A stretch of DNA of 64,000 bases, from assembly GCF_019218295.1 (NCBI RefSeq), contig NZ_JAHUZF010000006.1, positions 744,001-808,000 on the forward strand, read 5' to 3'. Positions 34,525-42,210 of the stretch are shown piece after piece (position 1 is the stretch's first letter; every line of letters starts with the position of its first letter). Made by a program: the position numbers and the translations under genes. The DNA comes from Maritimibacter sp. DP1N21-5. Lineage in GTDB: Bacteria > Pseudomonadota > Alphaproteobacteria > Rhodobacterales > Rhodobacteraceae. Below the pieces are notes generated by a model. That model saw only the letters and a program-made list of their open reading frames with translations. It ran no database searches and had not been told where the DNA came from.

Positions 34525-34580
34525 GGGAATCAGTTAAGCATGCGCGCGCGCATTGCCATAGGTCCGTCTCAACAAAGCCC

Positions 34581-35207
34581 TCAGCCGAAGAGCGGCGTCT
34601 GCGCCAGACCGTCGATCATGAACTGGATCGCGAGTGCAGCCAGCAGCATCCCCAGAAGCCGCGTCACCACATTGATCCCGGTGTCCTTGAGGTATCGGCC
34701 AAGCCACCCGGCGGCGAGGAAGAAGGCAAAGACCACTACGAGCACCGCGACCATCACGCCCAGCACCGCCAACTTGCCCCCCACGTCCGTGGCATTGCCC
34801 ATGAGCAGGATCATCGTCGCCATCGCACCGGGCCCGGAAATGAGCGGCATGGCCAGGGGAAAGACGCTGGGATCGTCGGCGGGGTCCAGCACGCTCGCCT
34901 CCGACTGGCTTTCCCGCCGCTGCTTGCGCCGCTCGAAGAGCATGTCGAGCGCCGTCAGGAACAAGAGTGCCCCGCCGGCGATGCGGAAGGCGGCCATGGA
35001 AATTCCGAAAAGGTCCAGAACCGCCTGGCCGGCGAGCCCGAAGACGGTGAGGATCGCCGCCGCCACCAGCACGGCCCGTAGCCCCACCACCCAGCGGTGC
35101 CCGTTCGTCATGTCGCGGGTCAGGGCGAGGAACACGGGTGCAAGCCCGATCGGGTCGATGATCACGAAGAGCGTGACGAAGGCGGGGATGAGCTGGTCGA
35201 AGGTCAT
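34581..35207 (-). CDS. MarC family integral membrane protein
   Basis: The 208-residue protein has six membrane segments. MarC features are FVIIDPIGLAPVFLALT in the first helix, AGGALLFLTALDMLF and PLAMPLISGPGAMATMILL. The family was once linked to multiple antibiotic resistance, but that role is not supported; transport is suspected. It lies 16 bases after the start side of the ABC-F gene's stop and may share its transcript. Confidence 0.88.
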   Translation of the reverse strand: MTFDQLIPAFVTLFVIIDPIGLAPVFLALTRDMTNGHRWVVGLRAVLVAAAILTVFGLAGQAVLDLFGISMAAFRIAGGALLFLTALDMLFERRKQRRESQSEASVLDPADDPSVFPLAMPLISGPGAMATMILLMGNATDVGGKLAVLGVMVAVLVVVFAFFLAAGWLGRYLKDTGINVVTRLLGMLLAALAIQFMIDGLAQTPLFG

Positions 35208-35223
35208 GTCCGCAACTTTCCCG

Positions 35224-37065
35224 TCACGCCATCGCGCTGTCGAGCTTTTCCTGCGCTGCCACCCACATCGCCTCGGCCCGGTCGAGCCCTTCCATCACCT
35301 CGGCGTATTTCTTCTGCCAGACTTCCATCTCGCCGATCTTCTCCTTTTCATAGAGGTCGGGATTGGCGAGTTTCGTGGCGAGCTTTCCGCGCATGTCCTC
35401 GAGCTTGGCGACGCGGTCCTCGCATTTGCGCACCTCGGCACGCAGTGCCTGAACCTCGTCCTTCGACGCACGCTTGGGCTTTGGCGCCTCCACCTGCGGT
35501 TTGGCGGGCGCATCGCTGGTCAGAAGAAGCTTCCGGTAGGCCTCCAGATCCTCGTCGAAGGGGGTCACGCGCCCGTCCTTCACGAGCCAGAGCCGATCCG
35601 CGACCATCGACAGAAGGTGCATGTCGTGGCTCACGAGGATGACCGCACCGGAATACTCCGTCAGCGCCTCGACCAGCGCCTCGCGGCTCTCGATGTCGAG
35701 GTGGTTGGTCGGCTCGTCGAGGATGAGCATATGCGGCGCATCGATCGTCGCGATGAGGAGCGTCAGCCGCGCCTTCTGCCCGCCCGAGAGCCGCGCCACG
35801 ACCGTATCCGCCTGTTCCGCCATGAGCCCGAAACCCGACAGCCGCGAACGCAAGCGCGCGGGGCTTTCCGTGGGTCTGAGCCGCCGGAGGTGGTCGATGG
35901 GGGTCTCATCGGGATAAAGCTCGTCCATCTGGTGCTGGGCGAAGTAACCGATCCGGAGCTTCGACGCGCTGACCATCCGGCCCGACAGCGCTGGAAGACG
36001 CCCGGCGAGGAGCTTCGACAGCGTCGACTTGCCCTGACCGTTCTTGCCCAGAAGCGCGATCCGGTCGTCCTGATCGATCCGAAGCGACAGCTTCGACAGA
36101 ACAGGCACCCCGTCATAGCCGACCGCTGCGCCCTCCATGTTCACGATGGGCGGCGACAGTTCCTCGGGCGAGGGGAAGCTGAACTTACGAAGCGCCGCCT
36201 CCTTGGGCGAGGACATGAAACTCAGCTTCTCGATCATCTTGAGCCGGCTCTGCGCCTGTTTCGCCTTCGAGGCCTTGGCCCGGAACCGGTCCACGAAGCT
36301 CTGCAAGTGGTCGCGCCGCTGCTGGTTCTTGCGGTTCTCGGCCTCGGCCACGGCGAGCCGCGCCGCGCGGGTCTGCGCGAAGGTGTCGTATCCGCCCTTG
36401 TAGAGCGTGAGCTTGCGGTCCTCGAGATGCAGGATCGACCCCACGGCGCGATTGAGCAAACCCCGGTCGTGCGAGATGACGATGACCGTATGGGGATATT
36501 TCGCCAGATAGCTCTCGAGCCAGAGCGCCCCCTCGAGGTCGAGGTAGTTGGTCGGTTCGTCAAGGAGTAGCAGGTCCGGTTCCGAAAACAGAACCGCCGC
36601 CAGCGCCACGCGCATCCGCCAGCCGCCCGAGAAATCCGAACAGGGCCGCGCCTGATCGGGGTCGTCGAAGCCGAGCCCCTTCAGGATCGACGCCGCCCGC
36701 GCCTCCGCCGACCAGGCGTCGATATCCGTGAGACGCGTCTGGATCTCGGCGATCCGCGTCGGATCCTCCGTGACCTCGGCCATCAGGGCCGCGCGTTCGG
36801 TATCCGCCGCGAGCACGGTGTCCAGAAGCGACACATCGCTCGCCGGCGCTTCCTGCGCCACACCGCCGATCCGCGCGCCCCTGGGCATCGACACCGACCC
36901 GGTCTCGAACACCAGCTCACCCCGGATCAGGCGAAAGAGCGTCGTCTTGCCGGTGCCGTTACGCCCGACAAGCCCCACCTTGTGTCCCTCCGGGATCACG
37001 GCAGAGGCATGTTCGATGAGCGGACGCCCCTCGACGGAATAGGATATATCTTCGATCTTCAACAT
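35224..37065 (-). CDS. ABC-F family ATP-binding protein
   Basis: The 613-residue cytoplasmic protein has two ATPase domains and no membrane segments. Walker A motifs are GRNGTGKTT (about residue 36) and GKNGQGKST (about 340), signatures FSGGWRMRVALA and LSGGQKARLTLL, with a linker between and a coiled-coil C-terminus (about 540-610, Lys/Glu-rich). This layout fits the Uup/YheS group, which acts on ribosomes. Resistance or translation rescue roles are not distinguishable here. It is followed by marC on the same strand. Confidence 0.9.
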   Translation of the reverse strand: MLKIEDISYSVEGRPLIEHASAVIPEGHKVGLVGRNGTGKTTLFRLIRGELVFETGSVSMPRGARIGGVAQEAPASDVSLLDTVLAADTERAALMAEVTEDPTRIAEIQTRLTDIDAWSAEARAASILKGLGFDDPDQARPCSDFSGGWRMRVALAAVLFSEPDLLLLDEPTNYLDLEGALWLESYLAKYPHTVIVISHDRGLLNRAVGSILHLEDRKLTLYKGGYDTFAQTRAARLAVAEAENRKNQQRRDHLQSFVDRFRAKASKAKQAQSRLKMIEKLSFMSSPKEAALRKFSFPSPEELSPPIVNMEGAAVGYDGVPVLSKLSLRIDQDDRIALLGKNGQGKSTLSKLLAGRLPALSGRMVSASKLRIGYFAQHQMDELYPDETPIDHLRRLRPTESPARLRSRLSGFGLMAEQADTVVARLSGGQKARLTLLIATIDAPHMLILDEPTNHLDIESREALVEALTEYSGAVILVSHDMHLLSMVADRLWLVKDGRVTPFDEDLEAYRKLLLTSDAPAKPQVEAPKPKRASKDEVQALRAEVRKCEDRVAKLEDMRGKLATKLANPDLYEKEKIGEMEVWQKKYAEVMEGLDRAEAMWVAAQEKLDSAMA

Positions 37066-37116
37066 GCCGCCTCACTGCCCCAAGCACCCGGCACGGTCAA
37101 TTCCCCTTCTCTGGTC

Positions 37117-37188
37117 CACAAATATCCCGGAGAGGGGTTTGGGGAGAGGCAGCGCCTCTCCCCAACCGGTCGTCGCAGCGCAACTGCG
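37117..37188 (-). repeat. Dispersed palindromic repeat, copy 2
   Basis: Read on the minus strand it parallels the copy at 5861-5931: GACCGGTTGGGG, GAGGC-loop-GCCTC, CCCCAA, CCCCTCTCC and TATTTGTG in the same order. It lies in the gap between the divergent ABC-F and ndk genes. The hairpin is GGGGAGAGGC / GCCTCTCCCC (about 37141-37163). Confidence 0.6.
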
Positions 37189-37278
37189 GCGAAACCCCTT
37201 TCCCCGAACCCGAGCCCGTGCTAGCAGGCGCGCGACCATTCCACCGGGCACGCGCCCGACGAACCAAAGGGACAGAAC

Positions 37279-37701
37279 ATGGCCATTCAGCGCACCTTCT
37301 CGATCATCAAGCCGGACGCCACCAAGCGCAACCTCACCGGTGCGATCAACGCCAAACTCGAGGCCGCTGGCCTGCGCATCATCGCCCAGAAACGCATTCA
37401 CCTGTCAAAGGCACAGGCGGGCGTCTTCTACGCCGTGCACGCCGAGCGCCCCTTCTATGACGAACTGTGCGAGTTCATGTCCTCCGAGCCGATCGTGGTT
37501 CAGGTCCTCGAAGGCGAAAACGCCATCGCGAAGAACCGTGAAGTGATGGGCGCGACCAACCCCGCCGATGCCGCCGAAGGCACCATCCGCAAGGACTTCG
37601 CGCTCTCCATCGGTGAAAACTCGATCCACGGCTCCGACGGCGAAGACACCGCCGCCCAGGAAATCGCCTATTTCTTCTCGGGCCTCGAACTGGTCGGCTG
37701 A
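37279..37701 (+). CDS. ndk: Nucleoside diphosphate kinase
   Basis: The 140-residue product passes phosphate from ATP to nucleoside diphosphates via a phosphohistidine. Conserved pieces are [14 protein letters not shown], the catalytic histidine in [13 protein letters not shown] (about residue 117) and [17 protein letters not shown]. Length and motifs are standard for the bacterial enzyme. A terminator follows. Confidence 0.98.
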   Translation: MAIQRTFSIIKPDATKRNLTGAINAKLEAAGLRIIAQKRIHLSKAQAGVFYAVHAERPFYDELCEFMSSEPIVVQVLEGENAIAKNREVMGATNPADAAEGTIRKDFALSIGENSIHGSDGEDTAAQEIAYFFSGLELVG

Positions 37702-37727
37702 TCGGCTCAGGTCTTGATCTTCGGATG

Positions 37728-37752
37728 GGCCGCTCCTCGGGGCGGCCTTTTT
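37728..37752 (+). terminator. Rho-independent terminator after ndk
   Basis: GGCCGCTC (37728-37735) pairs with GGGCGGCC (37740-37747), with one G-T pair and a four-base loop, followed by five T residues. Confidence 0.75.
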
Positions 37753-37801
37753 CGTGTGGCCGCCGGGACGCGACCACCGGGCGCGAACGACGAGACGGAT
37801 C

Positions 37802-38692
37802 TCAGTCGAACTGGCTGAAGAACCGCCAGACGATCTGCGCGCCGTCGATTTCTTCCGTGCTGCGCCCGATCAGAAGGGGTGACATGTCCGGGCCGCCGCC
37901 GGGCCAGTAATGTCCCATACCGCGCACCCGAAGCGTCCAGACGGGCAGGGCGCAGCCCAGCCTTTGTTGAAACACCAAGGCCGTTCCGTCGTCGATCACG
38001 TCGCGCTGGCTTTCCTGCCGCCCCTCGCCACAGCCCGCGCGGGCCGCGAAGAAGTCGGCGGTCTCCTCGAACCCCATGATCTTCATCGAAAAACCCGGTC
38101 CCGCCGGGATCTGGCCCCCGTCGTAGGGCATCACCGGGTCCTCGTCGCCCAGCGACAGAAAGACCGGAAAGGGCGGGGTTCCCGAGCAGTCGTCCTCAAG
38201 CACGCGGGGCAGGTTCATCGAGAGCGCCGCCACCGCCCGCACGCGCCCGGGCCGGGTGCAGGCATAGGCATAGGCAAGCTGCCCGCCCATGGAAAACCCG
38301 GCCAGGAACACCCGGTCGTGGTCGATGGAAACCCGCTCCGAGGTGACCGAGATCACCCGGTCGAGATAGGCGAGGTCGTCGCGCGCGGGCCGGAGCAGCG
38401 CCGCCGCCTCGCCCTGTCCGATGTTCCAGACCTTGCCGACCGCATTGGGATAGACGAGCACCGCGCCCTGATCGAGCGCGATCCGCTCCCATTGGTGCCG
38501 CGTGACGCGCGGCATGCCCCGATCGGATTGAAACAGCCCGTGCAGCACGACGATCAACGGCCTCGGTCCTTCGACACCCTCGGGGATCAGAAGCTGAAAC
38601 CGCCGGTCGAGCCCGTCCTGCCGGAAATAGACCTCTTCCGCGACGGCGAAGCGGGGCAGGGCGAGCGCCAGGAGGACGAGCAGAATTTTCAT
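37802..38692 (-). CDS. Secreted esterase, PHB-depolymerase / LpqC-like alpha/beta hydrolase
   Basis: The 296-residue product has a signal peptide (MKILLVLLALALPRFAVA), an oxyanion strand PLIVVLHGLFQSD, nucleophile elbow FLAGFSMGGQLAY (GxSxG, Ser about 143) and a C-terminal GMGHYWPGG with the likely catalytic histidine. The family covers poly(3-hydroxybutyrate) depolymerases and feruloyl-type esterases. Substrate not identifiable. The ATG at 38692 starts the signal peptide. A second, related hydrolase is at 39770. Confidence 0.8.
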   Translation of the reverse strand: MKILLVLLALALPRFAVAEEVYFRQDGLDRRFQLLIPEGVEGPRPLIVVLHGLFQSDRGMPRVTRHQWERIALDQGAVLVYPNAVGKVWNIGQGEAAALLRPARDDLAYLDRVISVTSERVSIDHDRVFLAGFSMGGQLAYAYACTRPGRVRAVAALSMNLPRVLEDDCSGTPPFPVFLSLGDEDPVMPYDGGQIPAGPGFSMKIMGFEETADFFAARAGCGEGRQESQRDVIDDGTALVFQQRLGCALPVWTLRVRGMGHYWPGGGPDMSPLLIGRSTEEIDGAQIVWRFFSQFD

Positions 38693-38712
38693 CACCGTAG
38701 TTTCCTGCGACT

Positions 38713-39039
38713 TCACGCGCGGGGGCGGATGCCGATTTCGTCGAGCACCGCTTCAAAGCCGGTCGCATTGCGCGTCATACCGTCCTTCAGCGCCTCGAAC
38801 CGCAGCTTGAGCGCCTCCTTCTCGGCGCCGCGGCAATCGTTCCACGGTCGTCCCTGCAGCCCCATGACGAGGGCGTAATAACCGATGAAATGCGGCGCCT
38901 CGCCGGCGGCGAGCCAGCGGCGATAGGCTTCGTCGGCCCCGAGCGCGAGGAGTTCCTCGGCACTGGCGATGCCAGCCCGGTGAAACCCCGCAGCGGTAGC
39001 GGGGCCAAGATTCGGAAGCGTGGAGATGTCGGCGCACAT
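38713..39039 (-). CDS. TfoX/Sxy C-terminal-domain protein
   Basis: The product has 108 residues. The core LPNLGPATAAGFHRAGIASAEELLALGADEAYRRWLAAGEAPHFIGYYALVMGLQGRPWND is the helix-hairpin-helix-rich TfoX C-terminal domain. The N-terminal TfoX domain is absent, as in many alphaproteobacterial stand-alone versions. TfoX/Sxy controls competence in gamma-proteobacteria; the role of the isolated C-domain is unknown. The upstream part of the open frame is arginine-rich and not used; the start is 39039. Confidence 0.78.
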   Translation of the reverse strand: MCADISTLPNLGPATAAGFHRAGIASAEELLALGADEAYRRWLAAGEAPHFIGYYALVMGLQGRPWNDCRGAEKEALKLRFEALKDGMTRNATGFEAVLDEIGIRPRA

Positions 39040-39131
39040 GAGACGGACTGTCGCTTGTCCGGTGCAGCCGGTCAATTCGGCGCGCGGGCGATGCTCGGAT
39101 TGCCGCGCATCGCGAGGGCCCGAAAATGGAA

Positions 39132-39163
39132 GGGGCCCCACTGCGTTGTTACGCAGGGGCCCC
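39132..39163 (-). terminator. Hairpin terminator of the small gene at 39179-39358
   Basis: GGGGCCCC and TGCGT on one side (39132-39146, with a two-base bulge) pair with the 13-base arm at 39151-39163 around a TGTT loop. On the minus strand it lies 15 bases after the small gene's stop and is followed by a T-rich stretch. Confidence 0.65.
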
Positions 39164-39178
39164 GTCTGAAGCTCTGTC

Positions 39179-39358
39179 TCAGATCGCCGCCCAGTCGCGA
39201 AACACCGATTTCGGCGTATCGGTCGCGGAGAGCGCCGCCGTGATCGCAGGCGCCGTCTCCGGCGTCTGGCTCGCGGCCTCTGAGGCCGCGGCGCGGCGCA
39301 CCGCCTCGTCACGGCTCTGAACGTCATTGTTCTGGCGTTGGTCGTTGTAGCTCGCCAT
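39179..39358 (-). CDS. Small Ala/Thr-rich protein, unknown function
   Basis: The product has 59 residues, hydrophilic at the N-terminus (MASYNDQRQNNDVQSRDEAV) and Ala/Thr-rich later, ending in KSVFRDWAAI. It has a good ribosome-binding site (GGAAGGAAAGAGGC) and its own hairpin terminator, which favour a real gene. The open frame continues upstream without a usable start. No family recognised. Confidence 0.55.
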   Translation of the reverse strand: MASYNDQRQNNDVQSRDEAVRRAAASEAASQTPETAPAITAALSATDTPKSVFRDWAAI

Positions 39359-39769
39359 GCCTCTTTCCTTCCTTGGACCTATGCTGGTCCTGTCTGGCAG
39401 GTTCAGGGTTCGTGCCCGGAGACCTTTGCCGTGGTGGGTTCGCCACCCTGTTCGTGAAGGGTCAATGCCTTGTGGCCGGCATCGTTGCCCGAATCCTGCG
39501 CTTGGGTTGGGGCGAAGGCGCGGCGGAAATAGGGCGGAAATGTGTCCTCCCACAAGACGGTAAATATGGCACATCGGCGAAAAAGCGCCGCGTGGCAGGG
39601 ACTTGCGGGGGAAACGGGCAGGCCCGATCGGGCGTCACCCGCGCAATGTTGCACGAACGCAAAAGATTCTCGGAAATTTCTCGGAACCCGGATTCCAAAC
39701 CCCGAACCAAAGCGCCATAGTGCGCCGCGCAAGACGCCCTTTCCCCCAGGATCCCCCGTGAGGTTTCGC
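39359..39769. other. Non-coding stretch between divergent small gene and esterase
   Basis: There are 411 bases with no convincing gene. It must hold the promoter of the minus-strand 59-residue gene (left part) and that of the secreted hydrolase (right part). Open frames crossing it on both strands have shadow-like composition. I see no clear repeat or RNA. Confidence 0.5.
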
Positions 39770-40672
39770 ATGTTCCGCTTTGTTGCCCTTTTTCTCTTCG
39801 TTCTGGCAGGTTTCTTGGCCCGCCCCCTGTCGGCGCAGGTCGAGGTGGAGAGTTTCGAGATCGAAGGCCGCATGGTCGAAAGCGTCTCGCCCGAACGGCT
39901 TGAGCTTTTGCCCGCGCCCCTTGTCATCATGCTGCACGGGGCCCGGCGAAACTCGGGTTACATGGCCGATTCCATTCCGCTCGAGAAGATCGCGACCGTC
40001 GGCGGTTTCCGCGCCGTCTATATCGACGGCAGCCGCCTGACCCGGCTTTACGACGACAACTGGAAGGGCTGGAACGCGGGCTATTGCTGCGGCGCGGCGG
40101 CGGCGCAGGGGATCGACGATCTTGGCACGCTGGACCGGATTATCGCGCGCTTCGAGGATGCGGGTCTCGTCAAGGACGGGCGCATCTACCTTGTGGGCCA
40201 CTCCAACGGCGCGATGATGTCTTATCACTATGCCTGCAGCCGACCCGGCCGGATCGCGGGCGTGATCGGCATTTCCGGCAACTATGCGATGCGCGACTGC
40301 CCCGGCGCGCGCAATCTCGACGTGCTGATGATCCACGGCGATCTGGACAACATCATAACCGTGGCACCCTCCCGCTCGCCCGTGCTGGGCGCGATCAACA
40401 CCGGGCTCGACGCCTTCTCGGTCTTCATGCGCGAGGCGGGGGCACGGGTCGCGGTGCTGCGCCTGCCCAACGCCGAACACGCGCTTGCCTCGGTCGAAGT
40501 CAACGTCGCGCGCGAAACCGGTCTCGGCCTCAACACCATCGTCGGCCGCTTCGTCATCGGCGCCCCGCTCTTCGACATCGCCATCGAAGAACAGGACATC
40601 GGCTACCGCCCTGAGATCTTCGAACCCGAAGGCAGCACGATCGCGCCGATCGAGGTCGCGCCGCTTGAATGA
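39770..40672 (+). CDS. Secreted alpha/beta hydrolase, PHB-depolymerase-like
   Basis: The 300-residue product has signal peptide MFRFVALFLFVLAGFLARPLSA-Q. The catalytic pattern includes PLVIMLHGARRNSGYMA (oxyanion), YLVGHSNGAMMSYHY (nucleophile Ser in GHSNG), IHGDLDNIITV (acid) and LPNAEHALA (His). A Cys-Cys pair in NAGYCCGAAA is typical of this esterase family. It is related in layout to the gene at 37802. A GTG four codons upstream (39758) is an alternative start. Confidence 0.8.
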   Translation: MFRFVALFLFVLAGFLARPLSAQVEVESFEIEGRMVESVSPERLELLPAPLVIMLHGARRNSGYMADSIPLEKIATVGGFRAVYIDGSRLTRLYDDNWKGWNAGYCCGAAAAQGIDDLGTLDRIIARFEDAGLVKDGRIYLVGHSNGAMMSYHYACSRPGRIAGVIGISGNYAMRDCPGARNLDVLMIHGDLDNIITVAPSRSPVLGAINTGLDAFSVFMREAGARVAVLRLPNAEHALASVEVNVARETGLGLNTIVGRFVIGAPLFDIAIEEQDIGYRPEIFEPEGSTIAPIEVAPLE

Positions 40673-40777
40673 GGGCGCGTCTGTCGGTTCGTCAAATAGA
40701 TCCGCGGCGTGCTGCCAGCACCGTCAAGCAGCTGGCGGTGGTGCCTGATGCGCCCCCTCGCAAGACCTCCAGCCGCC

Positions 40778-40795
40778 GGCGAGAGAATGCTCGCC
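40778..40795 (-). other. Stem-loop beyond the HlyD gene end
   Basis: GGCGAG (40778-40783) and CTCGCC (40790-40795) form a short hairpin that extends with mismatches into the flanking GC-rich sequence. It is 44 bases downstream of the HlyD-type gene's stop on the minus strand and could mark the 3' end of the secretion operon, but no T run follows. Confidence 0.3.
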
Positions 40796-40838
40796 AGCGG
40801 CCTTCGGTCTCGCACGGCCTGTGGGGTGAGGCCGGCGA

Positions 40839-42143
40839 TCAATCCTCCCGGAACGCGCGCTGCATCTGGTCGGTGAAAGGCTTCGCCAGGTACGATAACG
40901 CGGTGCGCTGCTCGGTCTGAAAGAACACTTCCACAGGCATGCCTGGGACCAGTTCTACTTGCATGGCATCTTGCGCGTCCGCGATCAGGATGTGGCTGAG
41001 GTAGTAGGGCACCCCGTCGACCGGGTCGACTGTGGCCGCAGCCCCGATCACGCTCACCTCACCCGGAACTTCGGGAGTCGTGCGCTGGTTGAAAGCGGAA
41101 AAACGAAGCTTCACGGCTTGACCAACGGCGACCTGATCAACATCGGTGACCGGCACGCGCGCTTCAATGATCAGCTCGCCTTCGGGCACGATCGACATCA
41201 CGGTTTCTCCAGGCGCGATGACGCCGTTGATGGTGTGGATCGCAAGATCGTTCACGGTGCCGGAAATCGGCGCACGCAAGTCGGTGCGCGACAGGCGGTC
41301 GGTGATCGCAAGGGCGCGTTCTTTCAATTCTGCAAGACGGGCGTCGATCTCGCCAAGCTGCTGTTGTGCGTCGGTGCGCGCCTGGTTTTCAAGTTCGAGG
41401 ATCCGCAACCGCGTCTCGCCAATGCGCGACTTGACCCGGGCGATTCCGGCCGTTGTTTCGCCTGCGGTCCCATTGATGCGGGCGAGCTCGCGCTCGCCTG
41501 TCGTGACCCGGGCACGCTCGACCAGGTTCTTCCCGGACAGTTCGCGCATCCGGTCAAGATCCTCGGCAACGATCACCTGTTCGGCTTCAGTGGCGTCGAG
41601 CTGAGCCTGAAGCCCGTCGACTTCTTCTTCATACTGTTCGATCTGAAGGCCGAGCTGTTCGAGGCGCAGGCTGCGCATGTCACGGTCGTGTTCAAAAAGG
41701 CGCTGCTCGCTTTCGGCGATGGCGCTGGTCTGCGGACCGGCCTCGAACCCATCCGGGAAGACGATTGTCTCCGCGTCGTCGCGCACCGCGATGAGGCGGG
41801 CGCGACGGCCCTCAAGCACGGCGAGGTTCGAGGTGACCACGCTGAGTTCCGCCCGGATCTGGGTTGCGTCCAATCGGATCAGAACGTCGCCGGCCTCGAC
41901 GGTATCTCCGGTTTCTACAAGGATCTCGCCGACGATGCCGCCATCGGGGTGCTCTATCTTCTTGAGCTGGCTACGCACGATGACTTCGCCGTGCGCGATG
42001 ACTGCGCCTGCAAGTTGCGCACGTGCGGCCCAGCCAAAGCCTGCGAAGATCAGTGCCGCGGCCGCGACGAGGCTGAAGACTATGCGCCCGCGGATCGAGA
42101 AATCAGCGATCGTGCCTTTGGTTTTCGTCGAATTTGCAGTCAT
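40839..42143 (-). CDS. HlyD-family type I secretion periplasmic adaptor
   Basis: The 434-residue product has one membrane anchor (IVFSLVAAAALIFAGFGWAARAQ, about residues 20-42), the lipoyl half-motif IEHPDGGIVGEILVETGDTVEAGDVLIRLDA, a long coiled coil (about 120-290), the second lipoyl half SRTDLRAPISGTVND and a beta-barrel ending in VELVPGMPVEVFFQTEQRTALSYL, the HlyD/PrtE C-terminal signature. It bridges the inner-membrane ABC exporter to an outer-membrane TolC, which is not in the window. GGGGGA precedes the ATG at 42143. Last gene of the secretion operon. Confidence 0.92.
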   Translation of the reverse strand: MTANSTKTKGTIADFSIRGRIVFSLVAAAALIFAGFGWAARAQLAGAVIAHGEVIVRSQLKKIEHPDGGIVGEILVETGDTVEAGDVLIRLDATQIRAELSVVTSNLAVLEGRRARLIAVRDDAETIVFPDGFEAGPQTSAIAESEQRLFEHDRDMRSLRLEQLGLQIEQYEEEVDGLQAQLDATEAEQVIVAEDLDRMRELSGKNLVERARVTTGERELARINGTAGETTAGIARVKSRIGETRLRILELENQARTDAQQQLGEIDARLAELKERALAITDRLSRTDLRAPISGTVNDLAIHTINGVIAPGETVMSIVPEGELIIEARVPVTDVDQVAVGQAVKLRFSAFNQRTTPEVPGEVSVIGAAATVDPVDGVPYYLSHILIADAQDAMQVELVPGMPVEVFFQTEQRTALSYLAKPFTDQMQRAFRED

Positions 42144-42210
42144 CCGTTTGTCCCCCACGTCTAAAAGTCCTGCATGGCCCGGTCGGGCGCGATGCGAATT
42201 ACTTGCTCGT

